A stretch of 64,000 bases of DNA, taken from the NCBI GenBank assembly GCA_021800795.1, contig JAJYYO010000003.1, forward strand, positions 62,001 through 126,000, given 5' to 3'. The stretch comes from Pseudomonadota bacterium. GTDB lineage: Bacteria; Pseudomonadota; Gammaproteobacteria; Burkholderiales; Gallionellaceae. The notes below the pieces were generated by a model. It was not told the origin of the DNA. It worked only from the letters and a program-made list of their open reading frames with translations, and did no database searches. Below are positions 27,966 to 37,391 of the stretch, piece after piece (the stretch's first letter is position 1; every line of letters begins with the position of its first letter). The translations under genes were made by a program, and so were the position numbers.

Positions 27966-28082
27966 CTTGCGCAAGCATCATTTGCCTCCTCTCCCTCCGG
28001 GATAACCAGCGACTTGGGCATCGTTTTCTGATGCCCTAGTCGAATGGCTAGCTTTCTCACCAGAGGATTGAGGTGAGGGAGA
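27966..28082 (-). repeat. Composite palindromic repeat, copy C
   Basis: Read on the minus strand: CTAGCCATTCGACTA, then stem GGGCATC/GATGCCC, then AAGTCGCTGGTTATCCC, followed by GGAGGGAGAGGAGGCAAATG. The flanks equal those of copy A in rsxC, while the inner stem has a different sequence that still pairs. It fills much of the gap between rplY and prs. Confidence 0.75.
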
Positions 28083-28113
28083 GCGCAGCGAGGGTGCCCG
28101 GGCAAAGCAGCGC

Positions 28114-28183
28114 GTAGGGTGGATAAAGCGCAAGCGCGTATCCACCATTCATCGGTGGAAACGCTACGCTTTTTCCACCCTAC
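28114..28183. repeat. Palindromic GTAGGGTGGATA repeat
   Basis: GTAGGGTGGATAAAGCG faces the inverted CGCTTTTTCCACCCTAC-like end, with an inner TCCACCATTCATCGGTGGA hairpin. It is of a type seen in many proteobacterial intergenic regions. The rest of 27878-28253 holds no gene. Confidence 0.75.
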
Positions 28184-28253
28184 ATCTTCATACGAAACGG
28201 TTCAGGCACGCAATCCGTCAAGCGGATGTTCGAACACGCTGAATTTCATAAAA

Positions 28254-29204
28254 TTATTCGGTAAACAGCGAACTGACCGACTCTTCGTTATTGATGCGGC
28301 GTATCGTCTCAGCCATCAGTTCCGCCGTGCTCAGCTGACGAATGCGTTTGCAGTTCTTCGCCTCTTCCGACAAGGGTATGGTATCGGTCACGACCAGTTC
28401 GTCGAGTGCCGAATTTTCGATGCGACCCACTGCGGGTCCGGACAATACAGGATGCGTACAGTACGCCAGCACGCGCGTGGCGCCTTTTTCCTTCAATGCC
28501 TTGGCCGCTTCGCACAGGGTGTTCGCGGTATCGACCATGTCATCCATGATCAGACAGGTGCGCCCGGCGACTTCGCCGATGATATTCATCACCTTGGAGA
28601 CATTCGGCTTGGGACGGCGCTTGTCGATGATCGCCAGATCCGCATCCAGCTGTTTGGCCAGGGCCCGTGCGCGCACCACACCGCCCACGTCAGGCGACAC
28701 CACGATCAGATTGGGGTAGTTCTGGCGCCATACGTCGGCCAGCAGAATCGGACTGGCGTATATATTGTCGACCGGAATATCGAAGAACCCCTGAATCTGG
28801 TCGGAGTGCAGATCCATGGTCAGCAGCCTGTCTACGCCTGCGCTGGTGAGCATGTCCGCGACCAGTCTTGCACTGATGGCAACACGCGCCGAACGCGGTC
28901 GCCTGTCCTGCCGTGCATAACCGAAATACGGCATCGCAGCGGTGATGCGCCCGGCGGAAGCGCGTTTTAACGCATCGGCCATCACCATGATTTCCATCAG
29001 ATTGTCATTGGTCGGCGCGCAGGACGATTGCAGAATGAAGACGTCTTTGCCGCGCACATTCTCAAGGAGTTCGACCATCACTTCGCCGTCGGAAAAACGG
29101 GCGACCGTCGCGCGGCCCAGCGTGATGTCCAGTTGCTGCGCTACGGCTTCAGCAAGCTTCGGGTTGGCATTACCCGTGAACACCATCAAGCTATCGTAGG
29201 ACAC
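28254..29204 (-). CDS. prs: Ribose-phosphate pyrophosphokinase
   Basis: 316 residues. Makes PRPP from ribose 5-phosphate and ATP for nucleotide, His and Trp synthesis. Signatures: [48 protein letters not shown] and the PRPP loop [14 protein letters not shown]. Follows the tRNA-Gln and ispE on the same strand, a conserved order. Confidence 0.97.
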   Translation of the reverse strand: MSYDSLMVFTGNANPKLAEAVAQQLDITLGRATVARFSDGEVMVELLENVRGKDVFILQSSCAPTNDNLMEIMVMADALKRASAGRITAAMPYFGYARQDRRPRSARVAISARLVADMLTSAGVDRLLTMDLHSDQIQGFFDIPVDNIYASPILLADVWRQNYPNLIVVSPDVGGVVRARALAKQLDADLAIIDKRRPKPNVSKVMNIIGEVAGRTCLIMDDMVDTANTLCEAAKALKEKGATRVLAYCTHPVLSGPAVGRIENSALDELVVTDTIPLSEEAKNCKRIRQLSTAELMAETIRRINNEESVSSLFTE

Positions 29205-29250
29205 GTGAACCCCTTAATGAATAAAAACCAAAAGGGCTGCGCCCTGAATA

Positions 29251-29325
29251 TGGCTGAGGAGGTAGGGATCGAACCTACGAATGACGGGATCAAAACCCGT
29301 TGCCTTACCACTTGGCGACTCCCCA
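29251..29325 (-). tRNA. tRNA-Gln (anticodon TTG)
   Basis: 75 bases with encoded CCA. TGGGGAG pairs with CTCCTCA in the acceptor stem; anticodon loop TTTTGAT; T arm GGTTCGATCC. Its position between prs and ispE is conserved in proteobacteria. Confidence 0.95.
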
Positions 29326-29330
29326 ATAAC

Positions 29331-30197
29331 TCAAACCGGCACCCAATCCTGCAACGGATGCCTTAATAAACCTTGTACCACCACGCCCGGATGCGACAGT
29401 TTCTGCAAAACCGTTTCAGCATGCTCGCGACTCTCGAATTCGGCAAATACACAGGCGCCGGAACCGGTCATCATCGCACGCCCGAACTTACCCAGCTCGG
29501 CAAGACTCGCTGCCACCTCCGGATAGAGTTTGCACACCACAGCCTGCAGATCATTTCTCCATGGCTGCGTTGAGAGGGCGCGCATTATTATCGAAACCGA
29601 GTTTCTTGTCAATTCGGGATGTGCAAATATTTTTGCCGTCGGCACCTGCACCGGCGGAAACAACACCACATACCAGGCGGGAGGCAGTGCATATGCCTGC
29701 AATTTTTCGCCCACGCCTTCGGCAAACGCATTCTCGCCGAACACGAATACCGGCACATCCGCACCCAGTTGCAGGCCCAGTTCCATCAGACGGGCGCGCG
29801 TCAAACCCAGCGACCACAGGCGGTTGAGCGCGATCAGCGTGGTCGCCGCATCCGAACTGCCGCCGCCCAAGCCGCCGCCCATCGGGATGCGCTTTTCAAC
29901 TGCGATATCCACTCCCAGCGAACAGCCCGTTTCTTTTTGCAGCAGGCGCGCGGCGCGCACGCATAAATCCTGATCTTCCGGCACACCCTTGATATCACTG
30001 GTACGATGCACCACACCGTCTTCGCGCAAACTGAAATGCAAGGTGTCGGCAAGATCGATGAAACGGAACAGCGTCTGCAACTCGTGATAACCATCCGCCC
30101 GACGGCCGGTGACATGCAGAAACAGATTCAGTTTGGCGGGCGCGGGACACGATAATTGTCGGGATTCATCCCGTCCGGCACTCTCCTCCTTCTCCAT
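29331..30197 (-). CDS. ispE: 4-diphosphocytidyl-2-C-methyl-D-erythritol kinase
   Basis: 288 residues from the preferred start. Phosphorylates CDP-ME in the MEP isoprenoid pathway. GHMP kinase signatures: [34 protein letters not shown] (ATP loop) and [12 protein letters not shown]. The ATG at 30197 has AAGGGAG eight bases upstream, so it is favoured over the in-frame ATG at 30242, which lies inside lolB. The first 15-20 residues are not part of the fold. Confidence 0.94.
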   Translation of the reverse strand: MEKEESAGRDESRQLSCPAPAKLNLFLHVTGRRADGYHELQTLFRFIDLADTLHFSLREDGVVHRTSDIKGVPEDQDLCVRAARLLQKETGCSLGVDIAVEKRIPMGGGLGGGSSDAATTLIALNRLWSLGLTRARLMELGLQLGADVPVFVFGENAFAEGVGEKLQAYALPPAWYVVLFPPVQVPTAKIFAHPELTRNSVSIIMRALSTQPWRNDLQAVVCKLYPEVAASLAELGKFGRAMMTGSGACVFAEFESREHAETVLQKLSHPGVVVQGLLRHPLQDWVPV

Positions 30198-30220
30198 TCT
30201 CCCTTCTCCCTTATCAATTT

Positions 30221-30793
30221 TCATTTTGGATTCCATTCCCATTCGTCTATCAATAAGGTCAACTGCAAACCCTCCCTGCTCAGTTCCATGCGCGCAGGCA
30301 GGCTGTCCGCCTTATCGTCCGCATAACGCAGATAGCGCACTTCCCAGCCATCCTGATACAGCACGGTGATGCGCCCCAACTCATCCCGCTCGACCATCGC
30401 GCCGCCTTCAGACACCAGTCCCAGCACCCAATGATGCAGACCGTCCAATTGCAAGCGCCAGCCCAGCACCTGCTGCATCAGCGCCTCGACATCGCTGTCC
30501 TGATAGTGCTTGCCGCCCTCGTCCAGCGTTGCCTTATGGTCATCGCTGTAGATGCGCGCCGCCGCCTGCCCTAACGGGTTGAGCAGCAATATTTCATCAT
30601 TGTGCAACTGATGCGTCCAGCGCAGCCCGGCCGAATCCCGCTTGCCCGCATGCTTGACCAGAATCCGCCCATTCATCGCAAAAGGAACTTCTTCGACATG
30701 CGACGGATGAGGTACGACGGGCTGCGATGCGCACCCTGCAAGCAACAAAAATATCAGCAACCAGCGTATCAATGTGTACCTCTGAAAATTCAA
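30221..30793 (-). CDS. lolB: Outer-membrane lipoprotein LolB
   Basis: 190 residues. Lipoprotein signal with lipobox LLAGC (Cys21). LolB receives lipoproteins from LolA and inserts them into the outer membrane. [22 protein letters not shown] and [10 protein letters not shown] are typical. Precedes ispE as in many proteobacteria. Confidence 0.93.
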   Translation of the reverse strand: MNFQRYTLIRWLLIFLLLAGCASQPVVPHPSHVEEVPFAMNGRILVKHAGKRDSAGLRWTHQLHNDEILLLNPLGQAAARIYSDDHKATLDEGGKHYQDSDVEALMQQVLGWRLQLDGLHHWVLGLVSEGGAMVERDELGRITVLYQDGWEVRYLRYADDKADSLPARMELSREGLQLTLLIDEWEWNPK

Positions 30794-30820
30794 AATGCCA
30801 ATGGCAATTCACTCGCGCAT

Positions 30821-31801
30821 TCAAGTTCGAAGTGCAGCAGCTTTCCGGCCGGCCCAGCGCTGCGCCATAACCGCGCCCACGGCAAGTTGCAGCGGATGAT
30901 AGATCATGATCGGCATGAGGATCAAACCCAAGGCAGGATTGGCGCCGAATATCAGGTTAGCCATGGGCACCCCGGAAGCCAGGGTCTTCTTGGAGCCGCA
31001 GAACATGGCGGCGATGCGATCCTCGGTGGATAAACCGAGCAGATTCGACAAGACGCGGGTCAGCAGCAACACCAGGAAGAACAGCACGCCGGCACCGGCG
31101 ATGGTTTCCACCAGCACCATGGGGCCATAGTGGGACCATATACCCTGCTGCACCGAATCGCTGAAGGATGTATAGACCAGCGTCAGAATGGTCAGCCGGT
31201 CCACCACCTGAATCCAGCTTCTGTTGCGGATGGCCCAGACACTCAGCAACGGACGGGCGAGCTGACCCAGCGCGAGGGGCAGCACCAGCCATAGCAGCAG
31301 ATCCACAATCACCGGCCCAACGGCGAAACCGGTGCCGCTGTGGCCCAGTATCCATGCCATCCACAGCGGGGTTAACAGCACACCGATGAGGCTGGAGAGA
31401 GTGGCATTGAACACCGCCACCGGCACGTTGCCGCGGGCCGCCAGGGTGAGCGCCACGGAAGAGGAAACGGTGGACGGCAGCGCGCAGAGGTAGAAAAATC
31501 CGGTCTGCAAATCTGCCGACAGCCAGCCGCCGGTAAGCTTGATCAACCCCCATCCGAGCAGCGGAAAAATCAGGAAGGTGCTGCTCTGGATCAACAGATG
31601 CACACGCCAGCGCATTGCTCCGTCCCGCAGCGACACGAGGCTCAAGCCCAGGCCGTTGAGAAAGAATATCAGGGCGATACCTGTCTTGTTGAGCAACTCC
31701 GGATGAAGGAAGCCGCCATGAGCGCCGGGGGCCGGCCACAGAAAGGCCAGTGCCACAGCCACCAACATGCCCTTGAGAAACCAGTCGAACTTGAATTTCA
31801 T
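30821..31801 (-). CDS. Bile acid:sodium symporter family (SBF-like, YfeH type) transporter
   Basis: 326 residues with about ten membrane spans. SBF-like signatures include NKTGIALIFFLNGLGLS, the STVSSSVALTLAARGNVPVAVFNATLSS crossover stretch and FCGSKKTLASGVPMA. The substrate is unknown; relatives move organic anions with sodium. ATG 31801 with AAAGG upstream. It forms with ggt and the GntR remnant a block foreign to the lolB-TPR neighbourhood. Confidence 0.88.
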   Translation of the reverse strand: MKFKFDWFLKGMLVAVALAFLWPAPGAHGGFLHPELLNKTGIALIFFLNGLGLSLVSLRDGAMRWRVHLLIQSSTFLIFPLLGWGLIKLTGGWLSADLQTGFFYLCALPSTVSSSVALTLAARGNVPVAVFNATLSSLIGVLLTPLWMAWILGHSGTGFAVGPVIVDLLLWLVLPLALGQLARPLLSVWAIRNRSWIQVVDRLTILTLVYTSFSDSVQQGIWSHYGPMVLVETIAGAGVLFFLVLLLTRVLSNLLGLSTEDRIAAMFCGSKKTLASGVPMANLIFGANPALGLILMPIMIYHPLQLAVGAVMAQRWAGRKAAALRT

Positions 31802-31832
31802 ATCGCGCAACCTTTACAGGGGTCGTTTTTAT

Positions 31833-33422
31833 TTACCAGGCCGCCACGCTGCCGTCGCTGCGCGGGTCTTCGCCACCCTCGATCCAGCCCCCCGGATGGA
31901 GCACCAGCGCGCCTGCATGACCCATACGCTCGTCGAAATCCGCCACCACCTCCACAGGATGCCCCAGCTTGCGCAGGCCCTGAATGATAGTCGGCGAGTA
32001 ACGTGACTCCAGTTTCAACGTCGTGCTCTGCTCCGCCCAGGTGCGGCCAAGCAGCCAGCGGGGGGCTGCCACGGCAGAACGCACGTTGTGTCCGCCCCAG
32101 ACATAGCGGGAGAACACTGCGGCCTGGGTCTGGGGCTGACCTTCTCCGCCCATGGTGCCGTAGACCAGCAATCGCCCGTCGTCCAGAGCAGCCATGGCCG
32201 GATTAAGGGTATGGAAAGGCTTGCGCCCCGGTTCCAGACTGCGCAAGCGGCCCGGTTTAAGGTCGAAGCAACAGCCGCGGTTCTGCCACCAGATGCCGCT
32301 GTCCGGCAGCACCACACCGCTGCCGAATTCAAAGTAGATGCTCTGTATCATGCTCACTGCGCGTCCCGCATCATCCACCACCCCTATCCAGGTGGTATCG
32401 CCATCGGAGACGGGGGCGGGCCATGGGCTGGCATGCTGCAGCGGTACAGCGGCTGCCAGAGCGTCCAGCGTTTTCCAGTTCAACAGGTCTGCCGGATCAA
32501 TGTTCATCAGGGCAGGGTCGGTTACATGCTTGTCGCGCAGCAAAAAGGACTGCTTGGTGGCTTCCACCAGGGCGTGGATCCCCGCCACATTATCCGGGTT
32601 CCAGCCGGTTTGGCGAATCCGGTCGTAGATACCCAGAATCAGCAACGAGGCCAGCCCCTGAGTTGGCGGCGCCATGTTGTATAGCGTGGCACCGGACAGG
32701 CGCAGTTGCAGCGGGGGTTTGATCCGGGCATGGTGCCGGGCCAGATCGGCGGCTGTGACGGGGCTGCCGATGGCGGCCAGATCGGCGCCGATCTGCCGGG
32801 CCAGCTCACCTCGATAGAAGTCGTCGGCACCCGCCCGCGCCAGTTGCTCCAGGGTGGTCGCCAGTACCGGGAAACGGTGGCGCTCCCCATAGACCGGCAC
32901 CTGTCCCTGATTCAGAAAAGTCCGTGCAAAACCCGGCTGGTCGATGAGATCGCTCAGTTTGGCGCGGGTGTTTTCCTCCTGACTGTGAGTAACGGGAAAA
33001 CCCTCGTTGGCGTAGCGAATCGCGCTTTCCAGCAGACGTGCGAACGGCAGACGACCGCCCCATCGGCTACGACTGTAGTCATAGGCGGCCCCCCAGCCCG
33101 AAACCGTACCGGCAACCGTGTTGGCAGCCAGAGGGCCGCGCCAGGGAATGCTCTCCAGTTCGCCGTACAGCGCACGCGTGACGCCTGCGCCTGTTGCGCC
33201 GCAAGCGTCGATAGAGCTCACGTCCTGCCCCGGCGCGTGCAGCAGCCAGAAGCCGTCGCCGCCGATGCCGGTCATGTGCGGATAGACAACCGCCAAGGTC
33301 GCCGCCACTGCAATGGCAGCCTCGATGGCGTTGCCGCCTTCGCGCAGAATATCAAGACCGGCCTGGGATGCCAGCGTATGCGGGGCGACAACGGCGCCCC
33401 GGCTGCCAAGAATAGGATTCAC
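31833..33422 (-). CDS. Gamma-glutamyltransferase family protein
   Basis: 529 residues. N-terminal hydrolase fold (MNPILGSRGAVVAPHTLASQAGLDIL, GGNAIEAAIAVAATLAVVYP, GIGGDGFWLL) and the autocleavage site with nucleophilic Thr in DGDTTWIGVVD (about residue 344). No signal peptide is seen, so it may act in the cytosol, unlike classic periplasmic GGT. Together with the neighbouring transporter it could import and hydrolyse gamma-glutamyl compounds or acylated amides. Substrate not determinable. Confidence 0.88.
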   Translation of the reverse strand: MNPILGSRGAVVAPHTLASQAGLDILREGGNAIEAAIAVAATLAVVYPHMTGIGGDGFWLLHAPGQDVSSIDACGATGAGVTRALYGELESIPWRGPLAANTVAGTVSGWGAAYDYSRSRWGGRLPFARLLESAIRYANEGFPVTHSQEENTRAKLSDLIDQPGFARTFLNQGQVPVYGERHRFPVLATTLEQLARAGADDFYRGELARQIGADLAAIGSPVTAADLARHHARIKPPLQLRLSGATLYNMAPPTQGLASLLILGIYDRIRQTGWNPDNVAGIHALVEATKQSFLLRDKHVTDPALMNIDPADLLNWKTLDALAAAVPLQHASPWPAPVSDGDTTWIGVVDDAGRAVSMIQSIYFEFGSGVVLPDSGIWWQNRGCCFDLKPGRLRSLEPGRKPFHTLNPAMAALDDGRLLVYGTMGGEGQPQTQAAVFSRYVWGGHNVRSAVAAPRWLLGRTWAEQSTTLKLESRYSPTIIQGLRKLGHPVEVVADFDERMGHAGALVLHPGGWIEGGEDPRSDGSVAAW

Positions 33423-33435
33423 ATGCCTCTCCGTT

Positions 33436-33693
33436 TCATTTATTCGTATTGCTGTCGGCAGCCGTACTGTTCCAGACCGGGGCTGCCCGGCTGGTGGCGC
33501 TGCGGGCCGACAGCAAGTGGGTTCGCATTGCCCGGTAAGTGGTAATTACGTCGTGTGACAGGATCGCCTCCACGATGACCGAATGCTCCGCAAAAGATTC
33601 GCCCATGCGCTCCAGGTTGCGAAACTGGGTGCGGCGAAAAGGGGATATGCGGTGCCGCAGGCTCATGACCATGTCGATCAGCAATCGACGCAT
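33436..33693 (-). pseudogene. C-terminal fragment of a GntR-family (FCD domain) regulator
   Basis: The last 85 residues of an FCD ligand-binding domain are present: RRLLIDMVMSLRHRI, ERMGESFAEHSVIVEAI and the ligand His in AMRTHLLSARS. The DNA-binding N-terminal half is missing; upstream of 33700 comes unrelated sequence. Probably the former regulator of the ggt/transporter pair. Confidence 0.7.
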
Positions 33694-33819
33694 TTTTTGG
33701 GCTATTCGGCTTTATGGCTGCCAAAAACCATAAATCACCTGACAAGTCAGACAGAACGGCCACGCGACATTCGCCGGAAGCGTTTCCGGCAGACCGCGCA
33801 GCCCATGCCCGCCGGACTT

Positions 33820-35568
33820 TCAGGGGATGAACCGCTTCATCACCGCCTTGAGCGGCCTGTTATCAGGATTCGCCTTGAGGCTATCCTGCCACAACCTCGT
33901 TGCTTCTTCCTTGTCGCCTCGCGCCCACAGCGCCTCTCCCAGATGCGCTGCAATCTCAGGGTCCGGATTGCCCGCATACGCCCGCTGCAACATCGCCACC
34001 GCGTCGTCCAGGCGGCCGCCGCGATAATACGCCCAGCCCACGCTGTCCATGATGGCATGATCGTTTGGCGCCAGTTTCAGGGCTTTTTCGACCAGCGCGA
34101 GTGCTTCGACAGTACGCACATTGCGCTCCAGAAAACCATAGCCCAGCGCATTGTAGGCCTGTGCGTTATCCGGCTGAAGTTTAATCATCCGGCGCAACAA
34201 TTGTTCCGACTCATCGTAGCGACCAAGCTGGTCGGCCTGCATCGCGGTCTCGTACAGCAGCGCCGGATCGTTGGGCAGCCTGAGCAGCCCTTGCTGCAAC
34301 ACTTTGTAGGCCGCCTCGGACTGTTTCGCCTCGCGCAGCAATTGCGACTCGATAATCACCAGCTCCGGGCGACGATCAGGCATATCGACCTGCGCCTGTT
34401 GCAAAATTTGCCGCGCCTCGTCCAGACGGCCCTGGCGGCTCAACAAATAGACCACGCGCAATTGCGCCGCATACTGATACTCACCTGCATGCACTTCGCG
34501 ATAATGCGCAAGCGCCTCCGCATCCTTTTCCTTCGCCTCGTACAGTTGCCCCAGAAAATACTCCACGGCATCCTGATTCTTGCCGTTCTTGACCAGCGCA
34601 CCTCTCAATTCGGCTTCGGCGCCGGGCAAATCGTTCAACTGCAAGGAGATCAGCGCAACGGCGAACGCCAGCTCCACGCTGTCCGGAGTCTTGTTGGCCA
34701 GATACTGAAATTCCTCACGCGCGGGCTTGTACTGTTTTTGCGCCAACAGCTCGCGTGCATATTGCAGGCGAATTTCATCCGCTTGCGGAAATTCCGACAG
34801 ATAGTCGGCAAGCAGCGCCAGACTCTGATCGGGTTTCGTCTTGCTCAACAACTGCGCCTCCAGCGACACCGGCGCATCCCATTTCGGTCGCAGTTTGCGC
34901 GCTTTTCCCGCTTCTGCCAGCGCCAGCGTCTCATCGCCGGCTGCTTCGGCCAGTTGCGCCACCACCCAATGGGCCTCGGCCACCTCGGGATAGGGCGCTG
35001 CCAAATCGCGCATCAGCTTCAATGCGGCCTGTTTGTCGGGGCTATGTGCCACCAGCGGGAAGAGCTGCAAGAAGGTAATACCGACTTGCGGCCCGTCTGT
35101 CTTGAGCACCTTGACCAGATACGGGCGCGCTTCTTCCAGTTGTCCGCCGCGCAGCAACAAGGAAGACAGCATGCGTGTCGCCATATCCGAGTCGGGCTCA
35201 ACTTCCTGCCAGAGCCTGAATGCCGCAACCGATCTGTTCATGTCGCCCGATTCCAGCGCCAATTGTGCGGCGCGTTTGGCCAGACGCGGATCGCGGGTTT
35301 TCTGCGCAATATCCTCGCTGCTGTCCACGGCCAGCGCCTTGTGGCCGCGCTGATTGGCGAATTCGCTCAGCAGCATTTCATACAACAGGTCGCTGCTCAA
35401 CTCGATGTCGGGCAATGGCGTTACTGCCGGCGGGGCAGGCGGGGCCGCAGCCGCGACCGGCTCAGAAACTTTGGGCACCGGCTGTTCGAGTTGAACAACA
35501 GGTTTGGGCACTTGCGCGCATCCGCTGACAAGCAAACCGGCGAGAATTAAATGTCTGAATTTGTTCAT
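33820..35568 (-). CDS. TPR lipoprotein
   Basis: 582 residues. Signal with lipobox LVSGC, a Pro/Ala-rich linker (20-60), then tetratricopeptide repeats to the C-terminus (for example KLQPDNAQAYNALGYGFLE, PDPEIAAHLGEALWARGD). In betaproteobacteria this protein normally sits directly upstream of lolB; here it is separated by about 3 kb. Probably an outer-membrane scaffold; exact role unknown. ATG at 35568 chosen for the lipoprotein signal. Confidence 0.88.
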   Translation of the reverse strand: MNKFRHLILAGLLVSGCAQVPKPVVQLEQPVPKVSEPVAAAAPPAPPAVTPLPDIELSSDLLYEMLLSEFANQRGHKALAVDSSEDIAQKTRDPRLAKRAAQLALESGDMNRSVAAFRLWQEVEPDSDMATRMLSSLLLRGGQLEEARPYLVKVLKTDGPQVGITFLQLFPLVAHSPDKQAALKLMRDLAAPYPEVAEAHWVVAQLAEAAGDETLALAEAGKARKLRPKWDAPVSLEAQLLSKTKPDQSLALLADYLSEFPQADEIRLQYARELLAQKQYKPAREEFQYLANKTPDSVELAFAVALISLQLNDLPGAEAELRGALVKNGKNQDAVEYFLGQLYEAKEKDAEALAHYREVHAGEYQYAAQLRVVYLLSRQGRLDEARQILQQAQVDMPDRRPELVIIESQLLREAKQSEAAYKVLQQGLLRLPNDPALLYETAMQADQLGRYDESEQLLRRMIKLQPDNAQAYNALGYGFLERNVRTVEALALVEKALKLAPNDHAIMDSVGWAYYRGGRLDDAVAMLQRAYAGNPDPEIAAHLGEALWARGDKEEATRLWQDSLKANPDNRPLKAVMKRFIP

Positions 35569-35643
35569 GGCGATACAGCTTTTGTACGGACGCACATATT
35601 AGGTTATATTCAGGGCTATCCACAACCATAGTTAACACTTACT

Positions 35644-36648
35644 TTGTCAAACGCAACAACCACCCTTTCCGCTCGCAATCTGACACGCCGCTTTGGCAAT
35701 CGGCTGATCATCCATGACCTGACGCTGGAATTAAAGCGCGGCGAAGTGCTGGGTTTGCTGGGACACAACGGCGCGGGCAAGAGCACCACGCTGCAAATGC
35801 TGACCGGCTGCCTGTTGCCCGGCAGCGGCGAAATCGATATATGCGGCATCAGTTTACAAAAAAAACCCGCACTCGCCAAGGCGCATATCGGTTATCTGCC
35901 GGAAACCCCGCCGCTTTACCGAGAACTTGGCGTAGACGAATATCTGACGTTTGCGGCGCGTCTGCGCGGCATGAAACCATCCGATGTCAACGATGCGCTG
36001 ACGCAGACTATCATGCGCTGCGGACTGGAATCGGTCAGAAAAAAAATAATATCGACATTATCCAAAGGTTATCAACAGCGCGTCGGCATCGCCCAGGCCA
36101 TCATACATCGCCCCGCCGTGATCATACTGGACGAGCCTACGGTCGGGCTCGATCCCGCGCAAATCAGGGACATCCGCCGTCTGATCCGCGAATTGGGCGA
36201 TACCGGCAGCGTGATACTCTCCACCCACCTGCTGGGTGAAGTGGAAAGCGTGTGCGACCGCGTGGAAATCATGCATAAGGGGCGCCTGATCTATGGCGAC
36301 TCCAGCCAGCGGATGAAGCAATACGGCCAGGTGACAGGCTACACCGTCACCCTGCGTCACCCGCCCGCACTGAGCGAACTGCAAGCCATCCCCGGCGTCA
36401 CGAGCGTCGAACAACTGTCCGGAACACAGTTTCGCCTCCTGCATGAGTCAGGCAACAATCCCGGCGGCCTTCTGTTAAGTCTGGCTGCCGAGCGGGACTG
36501 GCAACTGGAACAGCTCACCCCGCTGTCTGCCACGCTGGAAGACGTTTTCGTCAATATTACCGGCGATGAAACCACAGCACCCGCAAGGGGCACTCCCGGG
36601 GGTGCCCCGCTGCTTTGCAGCGACCCTTCCGCAGAGGAGAAACCATGA
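35644..36648 (+). CDS. ABC transporter ATP-binding protein (GldA-like)
   Basis: 334 residues. Walker A GHNGAGKSTTLQML, signature LSKGYQQRVGIAQAI, Walker B VIILDEPTVGLDP, and the H-loop in LSTHLLGEV. Start seems to be TTG at 35644 with no strong ribosome site. A 22-base palindrome (GGGGCACTCCC...) in the tail encodes extra residues after VNITGDE. First gene of a three-gene GldAFG-like system; the ATG of the permease overlaps its stop. Confidence 0.93.
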   Translation: MSNATTTLSARNLTRRFGNRLIIHDLTLELKRGEVLGLLGHNGAGKSTTLQMLTGCLLPGSGEIDICGISLQKKPALAKAHIGYLPETPPLYRELGVDEYLTFAARLRGMKPSDVNDALTQTIMRCGLESVRKKIISTLSKGYQQRVGIAQAIIHRPAVIILDEPTVGLDPAQIRDIRRLIRELGDTGSVILSTHLLGEVESVCDRVEIMHKGRLIYGDSSQRMKQYGQVTGYTVTLRHPPALSELQAIPGVTSVEQLSGTQFRLLHESGNNPGGLLLSLAAERDWQLEQLTPLSATLEDVFVNITGDETTAPARGTPGGAPLLCSDPSAEEKP

Positions 36649-37388
36649 TCCGCCTGATCGCGATGCGCGAGTTGCGCAGCCTGCTCTCGATGCCCTCGAC
36701 CTGGTTCGTACTGGCCGCATTGCAATTTATCTTCGCCTGGTTTTTCCTGGCAAGACTGGAAGCCTTTCTGGAGGTTCAGCCGCAGCTGGCGCAACTGGCC
36801 AATCCGCCCGGCGTGACGATCACCGTTGCAGCCCCCCTGTTCAATACCGCCGCCCTGCTGCTGATGATGCTGGTGCCGATGTTCACCATGCGCCTGATCG
36901 CGGAAGAGCGGCGCAACCAGACCCTGACGCTGCTGCTGTCCGCGCCGCTGTCAGAAGTTCACATCGTGCTGGGCAAATTTGCCGGCTTGCTGATGTTTCT
37001 GCTGCTGCTGATAACAACGCTGCCGCTGATGATCGGCACGCTGGCGCTCGGCACACATCTGGATCTCGGCCTGCTGGCGGCCAATTGCATCGGCCTCGCT
37101 CTGCTCACCGCAAGCTTCATCGCGCTGGGCCTGTATATTTCCGCGCTCACCAGCCAGCCCGTCATCGCCGCCATCGGCGCGCTGGCGGTGCTGGCAGGGC
37201 TGTGGCTGGCCGACATCGGCGCATCTGACGCCCACTCCCTCTGGCATCAATTCTCGCCCCTGTATCATTTTCAGAATTTTAACGCCGGCCTGCTCGACAG
37301 CCGGGATGCTGTCTTCTTCCTGCTGTTCACGACCGTTTTCCTGTTGCTGACCATCAAGCGGCTGCACAACAACCGCATATACGGATAA
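36645..37388 (+). CDS. ABC transporter permease (GldF-like)
   Basis: 247 residues with six membrane spans; ABC-2 type. Begins MIRLIAMRELRSLLSMPSTW and has MLVPMFTMRLIAEERRNQTL, the coupling helix region typical of GldF/NosY relatives. Pairs with the ATPase upstream. Substrate unknown; related systems handle lipoprotein or envelope functions. Confidence 0.9.
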   Translation: MIRLIAMRELRSLLSMPSTWFVLAALQFIFAWFFLARLEAFLEVQPQLAQLANPPGVTITVAAPLFNTAALLLMMLVPMFTMRLIAEERRNQTLTLLLSAPLSEVHIVLGKFAGLLMFLLLLITTLPLMIGTLALGTHLDLGLLAANCIGLALLTASFIALGLYISALTSQPVIAAIGALAVLAGLWLADIGASDAHSLWHQFSPLYHFQNFNAGLLDSRDAVFFLLFTTVFLLLTIKRLHNNRIYG

Positions 37389-37391
37389 GCC

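Noticed and set aside
27878-28105. Upstream extension of rplY as coding sequence
   Set aside because: The added residues are translated repeat copy C; the bL25 N-terminus starts at the ATG of 27877.
33583-35550. 655-codon open frame opposite the TPR lipoprotein
   Set aside because: A mirror of the GC-rich TPR gene; Arg/Gln/His-rich translation with no domain, whereas the minus strand has clear TPRs and a lipoprotein signal.
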